From NCBI GenBank assembly GCA_017634975.1, contig JAGBMJ010000097.1, positions 1-58,430 on the forward strand: a DNA stretch of 58,430 nucleotides, in the 5' to 3' direction. Positions 52,786-58,430 of the stretch are shown here, one piece after another. Below the pieces are notes generated by a model. That model saw only the letters and a list, made by a program, of their open reading frames with translations. It was not told the origin of the DNA and ran no database searches. The stretch is from Lachnospiraceae bacterium. GTDB taxonomy: Bacteria; Bacillota; Clostridia; Lachnospirales; Lachnospiraceae. The position numbers and the translations under genes were made by a program. Positions within the stretch are counted from its first letter, which is position 1, and every line of letters begins with the position of its first letter.

Positions 52786-53076
52786 ATGGAGCAGACTATT
52801 TTTTGCAACAGTGATGTAAGAGCTGATGGTGGAAAGCAGGTGATCATGATGGCGGGTGTTAGTGCATATGCAAGACCGATCAAGATGCCGTTGGTAGCTA
52901 AAAAACCATTGAAAAGAAAGATGTCAAAGAAAGCAAAGGAACACTTCGAACGTTTATTCTCGAAAGATGTGGAATTATTCGAGGATGAACAGTCCGGTGA
53001 ACTGTATGCCAAAATAACCGATAATAAAACTGGATGTTCAGAAATCAGAAAGTGTGAGTATACAGATGAAGATTAA
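52786..53076 (+). CDS. Small basic protein of the GNAT module (candidate antitoxin)
   Basis: 96 residues with AAAGGAG ribosome site. The N-terminus (MEQTIFCNSDVRADGGKQVI) is beta-like; the centre is strongly basic (VAKKPLKRKMSKKAKEHFERLF); the C-terminus is acidic. It overlaps the acetyltransferase-like gene by 11 nt. The pairing of a small first gene with a GNAT, and an own promoter, recalls GNAT toxin-antitoxin modules, but it does not look like the known DUF1778 antitoxin. No family is named with certainty. Confidence 0.5.
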   Translation: MEQTIFCNSDVRADGGKQVIMMAGVSAYARPIKMPLVAKKPLKRKMSKKAKEHFERLFSKDVELFEDEQSGELYAKITDNKTGCSEIRKCEYTDED

Positions 53077-53599
53077 TACAGAGTTGTATCGGAACGAAAT
53101 GCGGAAAATGGCATTAGAGTTCTCGTCTGGAAATGGCTTTCTTGATCACTTTTTGAAATCTGATGAGGCATTTGATGATGGTATAGGAAAGACATTTGTA
53201 TGGATTAACAAGAAGCGCACGAAGATTATAGGATATTATAATATTGGCGTTGGTTACATTGATACCTATAATGGAGACGATAAATACAAGATCGGAGGTT
53301 CGGTTCATCTGAATTTTTTTGCTCTGGATAGTGACTACAGAGGCGTATCTGTTGAAACGAGGGCAGATGGATCAAGGCTGAAGGTATCAGATCAGTTATT
53401 TGCTGATTTTATGCAGAAAGTATATGAATTACGTGAGAATTATATTGGATTCTCTTTTGTTACTTTGGCAGCTACGGATGAAGGTTATTCATTATATAAA
53501 CGTAATATGTTTGAAGAATTGGATGACGACCTGCATTTTTCGCTGAAAGATGATGAAAAAGGATGCCGTCCAATGTATTTAGCGCTTGATTACGAGTAA
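53066..53599 (+). CDS. GNAT-like acetyltransferase candidate
   Basis: About 177 residues starting at ATG 53066, which overlaps the upstream stop. IIGYYNIGVGYIDTYN and GSVHLNFFALDSDYRGVSVETRADG resemble the central GNAT strands, with a DYRG pattern near the expected acetyl-CoA loop, and FVTLAATDEGYSLYKRNMFEEL is the late GNAT helix-strand. A toxin that acetylates tRNA is possible; so is a simple protein acetylase. The gene lies within the csrA-flaG interval and is flanked by direct repeats. Confidence 0.55.
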   Translation: MKINTELYRNEMRKMALEFSSGNGFLDHFLKSDEAFDDGIGKTFVWINKKRTKIIGYYNIGVGYIDTYNGDDKYKIGGSVHLNFFALDSDYRGVSVETRADGSRLKVSDQLFADFMQKVYELRENYIGFSFVTLAATDEGYSLYKRNMFEELDDDLHFSLKDDEKGCRPMYLALDYE

Positions 53600-53625
53600 A
53601 AAGTGAAAAATAATATGTAATACCC

Positions 53626-53669
53626 TAAAGTTATCTCTTATATTGTCCGATATAAGAGATAACTTATAT
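53626..53669. repeat. Right copy of the 45-bp hairpin repeat, overlapping a sigma-28-like promoter
   Basis: AAGTTATCTCTTATAT (53628-53643) pairs perfectly with ATATAAGAGATAACTT (53650-53665). The same stretch reads TAAA (53626-53629), 16 nt, TCCGATAT (53646-53653), close to the sigma-D consensus, and lies upstream of flaG. The left copy (52556-52600) lacks the CCGATAT part. Confidence 0.75.
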
Positions 53670-53731
53670 TAGCAACATATCTCCAAGAGGGGGATCGTGA
53701 ACAGGAATATAATCACACGGAGGTGATCAGT

Positions 53732-54178
53732 ATGGCAGGAATAGAACCTATTAACAGTGCAATGAGCTATACCATGGCGCAGCCGGTAGCCAAAGCTGCC
53801 GAAGCGCAGAATGCCACGACGGAGTTCAGGGAAGGACAGCCGATGGAAACCAACGCACCTCAGGTGGATGCGAAAGTCATTTCCATGGCGAAAACACAGA
53901 AGGAAGAGGACAGCGAAGGTAAGGATAACGGCGAAAGTAAACAGCAGCAGGCACCGATGAATGATGAGTCCATTAAGCAGGCAATGAAGGAGCTGGCGAA
54001 GAAGCAGGCAAACTTTACGTCTGAGTTCGGAATTCATGAGAAAACACACCGCGTGACGGTGAAGATCGTGGATAAAAAGACCAAAGAAGTGATCAAGGAA
54101 CTGCCGCCGGAGAAGACCCTGGATATGATCGCCAAGATGTGGGAGTATGCAGGACTGATCGTTGATGAGAAGCGATAA
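53732..54178 (+). CDS. flaG: FlaG family flagellar protein
   Basis: 148 residues. A variable Gln/Glu/Lys-rich N-terminal part is followed by the conserved FlaG C-terminal HEKTHRVTVKIVDKKTKEVIKELPPEKTLDMIAKMWEYAGLIVDEKR. FlaG affects filament length or cap function. The ATG at 53732 follows the strong GGAGGTGATC site. It is the first gene of the flaG-fliD-fliS-fliT unit after the GNAT insert. Confidence 0.88.
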   Translation: MAGIEPINSAMSYTMAQPVAKAAEAQNATTEFREGQPMETNAPQVDAKVISMAKTQKEEDSEGKDNGESKQQQAPMNDESIKQAMKELAKKQANFTSEFGIHEKTHRVTVKIVDKKTKEVIKELPPEKTLDMIAKMWEYAGLIVDEKR

Positions 54179-54217
54179 GGAGATTGCTTTGGAAAAGAAT
54201 ACAAGGAGGTAAATGGT

Positions 54218-55849
54218 ATGGGATCTGATCTGATCAGGATGACGGGTATGATCTCCGGTATGGATACCGAGAGTGTCATTAAAGCGTATACATCCAAAAC
54301 GGAAGCAAAACTGAAAAAAGCGCGTAACAGCAAAACGTTGAATACGTGGAAGCAGGATGCGTGGAAAGATCTGAATAATAAGATCTATTCTTTTTATTCC
54401 AAGACGCTTTCCACAAACCGTTTTTCCGGTGCGTATAAAAAGATGAAGACCACTACGTCCAACAGTGCGTTGTCGGTTACTGCCGGCGACAATGCCGTGA
54501 CCGGCGCACAGACGGCGCAGATCAAATCGGCAGCAAGTTCGGCGTATATGACGGGAAGCAAAGTAACCGGAGCAGGTCAGGAGGCGTTGAAGGCGGATGA
54601 TACACTGAGTAAACTGGGAATCACGGAAGAGACGACTCTGACATTGACCAAGGGTGATGGTACACCTACGAGCATTACGGTATCCGGCGAGACCACAATG
54701 AATGACTTTGTGAAACAGCTGAAAGATGCCGGCTTGAACGCGAACTTTGACGAGAGTAACCAGCGTCTGTTCATCAGTGCCAAATCGACAGGTGCGGACA
54801 GTGATTTCAATTTTTCTGCCGACTATACTTCCGATGCCGGCATGACGGCGCTGTCCAAATTGGGACTGGCCACCCAGAAAGATTTTGAAAAATATGCTGC
54901 GGCACATTCGGTGACCGAGACTCCGGAAGAAGGAGATCCGGTGACCAGACAGATGACCACGTCGGAGGCCTTGGCGAAGTTTGACAAGACCGCTTCTACG
55001 ATGGCCAGCAAGATTGACGGCACCAATGCGAAGCTGATCCTGAATGGCGCGGAATTTGAATCCCAGACGAATACGTTTAAGATCAACGGGAGTACGTATA
55101 CCATTAATCATATGCCAAGCGATCCGAACGAGAACATCTCGGTGAATACGGATACGGACTATGATGGTGTGTATGATGTGGTCAAGGGTATCCTGAAAGA
55201 GTTTAATTCTCTTATAAATGAGATGAGCAAGCTCTATAATGCCGACTCTGCAAAAGGCTATGATCCGCTGACCGATGAGCAGAAGGAAGCGATGGGGGAT
55301 AAGGAAGTAGAGGAATGGGAGAAGAAGATCAAAGATTCCCTGCTTCGTAACGATGAGAATCTTTCCGGCGTGATGGAAGCGCTCACGAGCGTTACACGAG
55401 ATGGCATCAGTGTGGGCGGCAAGACGATGTATCTGTCGGATTTCGGCATTTCTACGCAGGAGTATTTCTCGGCGGATAAGAATGAACGGAATGCTTTGCA
55501 TATTGATGGTGATCCGGATGATGATGTATCTGCCGGCAATACGGACAAATTGAAAGCGATGATCGCGTCGGATCCGGAAGCGGTGACCAGCTTCTTCCAG
55601 CAGTTTGCCAGCAAGATGTATGACAAACTGTATGATAAGATGGGATCCTCTTCGCTCAGCAGTATTTATAAGGTGTATAATGATAAGCAGCTTGCTACAG
55701 AATCCAGCAACTGGGATTCCAAGATCCTGGAACTGGAGGATAAGATCACGGCGATCGAGGATAAGTGGTACAGCAAGTTCAGTAAGATGGAGAGCAAACT
55801 GGCGAAGATGCAGAAGAATCAGACAGCAGTGAGCGGATTCTTCGGATGA
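54218..55849 (+). CDS. fliD: Flagellar filament cap protein FliD
   Basis: 543 residues. The N-terminal DLIRMTGMISGMDTESVIKAYTSKTEAKLKKAR and the conserved NLVKKLNS-like helical parts are the FliD N-domain, and the C-terminal LELEDKITAIEDKWYSKFSKMESKLAKMQKNQTAVSGFF is the cap coiled-coil. The central beta domains span ~70-420. It sits at the filament tip and guides flagellin folding. An AAGGAGGTAAATGGT site precedes the ATG. Confidence 0.93.
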   Translation: MGSDLIRMTGMISGMDTESVIKAYTSKTEAKLKKARNSKTLNTWKQDAWKDLNNKIYSFYSKTLSTNRFSGAYKKMKTTTSNSALSVTAGDNAVTGAQTAQIKSAASSAYMTGSKVTGAGQEALKADDTLSKLGITEETTLTLTKGDGTPTSITVSGETTMNDFVKQLKDAGLNANFDESNQRLFISAKSTGADSDFNFSADYTSDAGMTALSKLGLATQKDFEKYAAAHSVTETPEEGDPVTRQMTTSEALAKFDKTASTMASKIDGTNAKLILNGAEFESQTNTFKINGSTYTINHMPSDPNENISVNTDTDYDGVYDVVKGILKEFNSLINEMSKLYNADSAKGYDPLTDEQKEAMGDKEVEEWEKKIKDSLLRNDENLSGVMEALTSVTRDGISVGGKTMYLSDFGISTQEYFSADKNERNALHIDGDPDDDVSAGNTDKLKAMIASDPEAVTSFFQQFASKMYDKLYDKMGSSSLSSIYKVYNDKQLATESSNWDSKILELEDKITAIEDKWYSKFSKMESKLAKMQKNQTAVSGFFG

Positions 55850-55936
55850 TGACGTCAGAGTAACCAATGTCAATAAGGCAGGTATATGTAAAGATATATC
55901 TGCCTTATAATATAAGGGAACGGGGAGAAGGTAAAA

Positions 55937-56320
55937 ATGGCAAATAATCCTTATGCGCAGTACGAGAGAAACAAGATCATGACGGCAACACCGGCAGAGC
56001 TGACACTGATGCTTTATGAGGGGGCAATCAAATTTGGGAACATTGCCATCAAGTCGATCGAAGATGGTGATATGCAGAAAGCACATACCAATATCGTAAA
56101 AGTAGAGCAGATCATTGATGAGTTTCGCAGGACGCTGGACTTCAAGTATCCGGTGGCACAGGATTTTGAGAATATCTACAGTTATCTGAGCCGGCGGCTG
56201 GTCGAGGCGAATATGAAAAAGGATAAAGAGATCATGGAAGAGGTGGTGAAGCATCTGCGCTCCGTGCGTGATACCTGGAAAGAAGTGATGCGCATCGCCA
56301 AGACACAGAAACCGCAATAA
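55937..56320 (+). CDS. fliS: Flagellin export chaperone FliS
   Basis: 127 residues. NPYAQYERNKIMTATPAELTLMLYEGAIKF is the FliS motif, with the helix bundle ending in SVRDTWKEVMRIAK. It binds the flagellin C-terminus to stop early polymerisation. It is followed by a perfect hairpin (AGTATGCAGCGC / GCGCTGCATACT, 56333-56359) and a FliT-like gene. Confidence 0.93.
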   Translation: MANNPYAQYERNKIMTATPAELTLMLYEGAIKFGNIAIKSIEDGDMQKAHTNIVKVEQIIDEFRRTLDFKYPVAQDFENIYSYLSRRLVEANMKKDKEIMEEVVKHLRSVRDTWKEVMRIAKTQKPQ

Positions 56321-56332
56321 ATATTGGAAAAC

Positions 56333-56359
56333 AGTATGCAGCGCCGGGCGCTGCATACT
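56333..56359 (+). promoter_or_regulatory. Perfect 12-bp hairpin between fliS and the FliT-like gene
   Basis: AGTATGCAGCGC (56333-56344), CGG loop, GCGCTGCATACT (56348-56359), no U-run. It lies just before the ribosome site at ~56367-56372 and could alter mRNA stability or the ratio of FliS to the next protein. Confidence 0.6.
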
Positions 56360-56377
56360 TTATATAAAGGGGGCAAG

Positions 56378-56851
56378 ATGGAACGATATCTGGACGCAAT
56401 GATACAATCTATGGATGAAAAATCAGCTTGTCTGAAACAATTGCTTGATATGACGGCGCAACAGGAGAAAGCACTGACCGGCGATAGCATTGACTGGGAT
56501 GCCTTTGACCGCCTGATCGATGAAAAAGAAGCGGTGATCGATCAACTGGGGCAGCTGGATGAGGGCTTTCAGGCTGTTTTTGACAAGATCCGGGAGAAAC
56601 TGGAAGAGCGAAAGGCACAGTACAAAGACCGCATCGCGAAACTGCAGGAGCAGATCCGGCAGGTAACGGATCAGAGCAATGCCCTGATCACTGCGGAACA
56701 CCGCAACAAGACGCTGATGGAGACACAGGCCACGCAGGAACGGAAGCGTATCCGGCAGACAAAAGCAAATGCCAAAGCTGCTACCCATTACTATAATAGT
56801 ATGAATCGGATCAATTATATCGACCCCCAGCTGATGGACAAGAAGAAGTGA
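56378..56851 (+). CDS. FliT/FlgN-like flagellar chaperone candidate
   Basis: 157 residues, starting at ATG 56378 after AAAGGGGGC. It is all-helical and charged (LDAMIQSMDEKSACLKQLLDMTAQQEKALTGDSIDWDAFDRLIDEKEAVIDQL), with a long Gln/Lys-rich coil and C-terminal YYNSMNRINYIDPQLMDKKK. Position after fliS and the four-helix style fit FliT, the chaperone of FliD, or a second FlgN-type protein; sequence alone does not separate them. Confidence 0.65.
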   Translation: MERYLDAMIQSMDEKSACLKQLLDMTAQQEKALTGDSIDWDAFDRLIDEKEAVIDQLGQLDEGFQAVFDKIREKLEERKAQYKDRIAKLQEQIRQVTDQSNALITAEHRNKTLMETQATQERKRIRQTKANAKAATHYYNSMNRINYIDPQLMDKKK

Positions 56852-56926
56852 AAATATTGACATCATTGGAGGAAAGTAGTATATTAATTTTAGCCAAAGT
56901 AATAAGGTAATATGTGTTATTACAAG

Positions 56927-56962
56927 AAAGCCCCCAACTACTCGCGATAGTTGAGGGCTTTT
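56927..56962 (+). terminator. Terminator after the fliS/fliT-like unit
   Basis: AAAGCCCCCAACTA (56927-56940) pairs with TAGTTGAGGGCTTTT (56948-56962), loop CTCGCGA, T-run included. The following 56963-57244 is the flagellin promoter and leader. Confidence 0.9.
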
Positions 56963-57132
56963 ATGTACATTCTCAGTAAGAACATATAGAAAGTAATAGC
57001 CCGAAAAAATTCATAAAATGTACTTGGATTTTCGGGAAAAGTATGGTAATATTACACTATCAGCACGGAAGCTGTAGCACGTTTGAAATTTGAATAACAG
57101 GAAAGAAATTCAAAAAATTTCAGATCAGGTAT

Positions 57133-57159
57133 TTAGTATTGGGAGATCTCTTCCGATAC
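57133..57159 (+). promoter_or_regulatory. Sigma-28-like promoter of flagellin
   Basis: TTAG (57133-57136), 15 nt, TCCGATAC (57152-57159). The -10 matches the sigma-D type well and the -35 weakly. The copy at 58138-58190 has TAAG at the -35 and the same -10. Confidence 0.7.
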
Positions 57160-57170
57160 ATATAATACAA

Positions 57171-57236
57171 GCGGGGTAGAACCCTAAACAAACCAATCAA
57201 CGTGGCAAGGATGCCACCCAAACAAATTCAAGGAGG
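57171..57236 (+). promoter_or_regulatory. Flagellin mRNA leader with a CsrA-type hairpin
   Basis: GTGGCA (57202-57207) and TGCCAC (57212-57217) close a loop AGGA (57208-57211), the typical CsrA binding form. The ribosome site AAGGAGG follows at 57230-57236. A smaller hairpin GGGT/ACCC lies at ~57174-57184. The copy at 58227-58242 keeps the AGGA loop with a one-pair shorter stem. CsrA bound to both GGA sites would block flagellin translation. Confidence 0.75.
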
Positions 57237-57244
57237 AATGAGTT

Positions 57245-58060
57245 ATGGTAGTACAGCACAACTTAAGAGCAATGAACAGCAACAGACAGTTAGGTCTTAC
57301 GACCAATGCACAGTCCAAGAGCACCGAGAAGCTTTCTTCTGGTTATCGTGTAAACCGTGCAGCAGATGACGCAGCAGGCTTGGCAATTTCCGAGAAAATG
57401 CGTCGCCAGGTAAAAGGCTTGACCCAGGCATCAAGAAATGCACAGGATGGTATCTCTTCCGTACAGACAGCAGAAGGTGCTTTGAATGAAGTACACGATA
57501 TGCTGCAGAGAATGAACACCATCGCTAACCAGTCCGCAAACGGCACCAACACCAGTGTTGACCGTGGATATCTGGACAAAGAGTTCCAGGCGCTGAAGAG
57601 CGAGATCACTCGTGTTGCTCAGACGACTACGTTCAATGAGCAGAATCTGTTGGATGGTGATTTTACAAACAAGAATCTTCAGGTTGGTGCGGAAGCAGGA
57701 CAGTATATCAATGTTTCTATCGCAGCAATGTCTGCCGGAGCATTGACTTTGACCGGTGGTATCACCATTTCTACCGTAGCAGCTGCATCTGATGCGATCG
57801 CAACAGTTAAGACTGCACTGGAGAAGGTTTCCACTCAGAGATCTGACCTTGGTGCTATCCAGAACCGTCTGGAGCACACTATCGCTAACCTGGACAACGT
57901 AGTAGAGAATACTACAGCAGCTGAGAGCCAGATCCGTGATACCGATATGGCTACCGAGATGGTTGCATACAGCAACAACAACATCTTGGCACAGGCAGGT
58001 ACTTCGATGTTGGCACAGGCAAATCAGGCAAACCAGAGCGTACTGTCCATCCTCGGATAA
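57245..58060 (+). CDS. Flagellin
   Basis: 271 residues. The N-terminus MVVQHNLRAMNSNRQLG..., the conserved QLSSGYRVNRAADDAAGLAISEKMR and the C-terminal ATEMVAYSNNNILAQAGTSMLAQANQANQSVLSILG are the flagellin D0/D1 regions. The central variable part is very short (~25 residues), so D2 and D3 are lacking. The region LQRMNTIANQSANGT corresponds to the TLR5-facing helix. It is under the sigma-28-like promoter with a CsrA-type leader. Confidence 0.95.
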   Translation: MVVQHNLRAMNSNRQLGLTTNAQSKSTEKLSSGYRVNRAADDAAGLAISEKMRRQVKGLTQASRNAQDGISSVQTAEGALNEVHDMLQRMNTIANQSANGTNTSVDRGYLDKEFQALKSEITRVAQTTTFNEQNLLDGDFTNKNLQVGAEAGQYINVSIAAMSAGALTLTGGITISTVAAASDAIATVKTALEKVSTQRSDLGAIQNRLEHTIANLDNVVENTTAAESQIRDTDMATEMVAYSNNNILAQAGTSMLAQANQANQSVLSILG

Positions 58061-58097
58061 TATCTGGATCAAGTTTCAAAATTAATGTTGCTACCTT

Positions 58098-58124
58098 AAA
58101 GCCTATCCGAAAGGATAGGCTTTT
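58098..58124 (+). terminator. Terminator of the flagellin gene
   Basis: GCCTATCC (58101-58108) GAAA GGATAGGC (58113-58120) followed by TTTT; the preceding AAA extends the stem. Confidence 0.92.
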
Positions 58125-58137
58125 ACATAATTACACA

Positions 58138-58294
58138 AAAAAATATGTATCAGGTATTAAGTATTGGGAGATTTCTTCCGATACATATAATACAAGCGGG
58201 GTAGAACCCCAAACAAACCCATCAACGTGGCAAGGAAGCCACTCAGACAAATTCAAGGAGGAATGAGTTATGGTAGTACAGCACAACTTATAAA
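58138..58294 (+). pseudogene. Duplicated flagellin promoter/leader with a seven-codon flagellin start (truncated)
   Basis: The stretch 58145-58290 repeats 57120-57268 closely, including the TCCGATAC -10, the CsrA-type hairpin and AAGGAGGAATGAGTTATG. The ATG at 58270 encodes MVVQHNL, identical to flagellin, and then a TAA. After 58291 the sequence diverges abruptly. It is a second flagellin gene cut at codon 8 by an insertion or rearrangement. Confidence 0.75.
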
Positions 58295-58430
58295 GTGCTC
58301 CCCTTGTCAAGGACATTTTTGATTTAGTTAGGGTTAAAACTGTACAAAGTGTGTTATACTCTCCCTGCTCGGACGGAGGATAGGGCAACGCTGAGGAGCG
58401 ACCCGAGCGCCGATCAGAGCCACGGGAGGG
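58291..58430. other. Unrelated sequence after the flagellin break point
   Basis: Begins AAAGTGCTCCCCTTGTCAAG, and carries TATACT (58355-58360) and a GC-rich segment at 58365-58430. It looks like the end of a mobile element or a new transcription start; no gene is recognisable before the window ends. Confidence 0.4.

Noticed and set aside
53669-56356. An 895-codon open frame on the reverse strand across flaG, fliD and fliS
   Set aside because: It lies antisense to clear flagellar genes, has odd His/Leu/Arg/Ile-rich composition and no ribosome site; it results from the codon bias of the forward genes.

Overview
The window looks like chromosome of a flagellated, anaerobic, low-to-mid GC Firmicute, most likely a gut-type Lachnospiraceae. 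Evidence is the Gram-positive flagellar late-gene order (flgM-flgN-flgK-flgK-flgL-fliW-csrA-flaG-fliD-fliS-flagellin), strong GGAGG ribosome sites, consensus sigma-A promoters, one textbook sigma-28/sigma-D promoter, ATP-type PEP carboxykinase, an Fe-dependent alcohol dehydrogenase and a GH43 glycosidase. No rRNA, tRNA or CRISPR array was seen.

Layout. 1-4.9 kb: end of a two-gene chromate-type transporter, a LUD protein, a ribbon-helix-helix protein, DUF2130, a MarR/C_GCAxxG_C_C pair and a YqeY protein. 4.9-7.5 kb: a Fic gene bracketed by two arrays (6 and 5 units) of a ~62-bp palindromic repeat, each followed by the same 75-bp tail. 7.5-11 kb: CrtI-type flavoprotein with TetR, and a reverse-strand HAD/DUF5131 pair. 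11.2-12.1 kb: three tiny unusual genes (membrane/Ser-Thr-rich/acidic, Cys-rich, EF-hand-acidic). 12.2-19.1 kb: an AT-rich accessory island with an NYN/PIN nuclease, a frameshifted GmrSD-like DUF262-DUF1524 gene, an HNH nuclease, a possible PemK-like protein and zinc-ribbon proteins. 19.1-28 kb: unknowns, DUF2804, aldo/keto reductase with ferredoxin-like tail, GH43, Fe-ADH and a P-type Ca2+ ATPase.

28-44 kb: a fused receiver protein, then the most unusual genes of the window. One is a 1202-residue fusion of a sulfatase/LtaS-like phosphotransferase, a YidC-like insertase and a TagF/TagB-like glycerophosphotransferase, in an operon with a small 'YIDPS' membrane protein and signal peptidase I. 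About 4 kb downstream lies a 919-residue protein with the order YidC then sulfatase. Between them are fba and pckA, each with its own promoter and terminator. A GGDEF-EAL protein, an orphan barstar and mscL follow.

44.5-58.4 kb: the flagellar late operon. FlgM, FliW and CsrA are all here, and the flagellin leader carries a stem-loop presenting AGGA plus a strong SD, as expected for the FliW-CsrA-flagellin control circuit. Two foreign-looking inserts break the operon: a Uma2 gene, and a promoter-bearing two-gene GNAT module flanked by ~45-bp direct repeats that are themselves hairpins. The window ends in a second copy of the flagellin promoter and leader whose coding sequence stops after seven codons.
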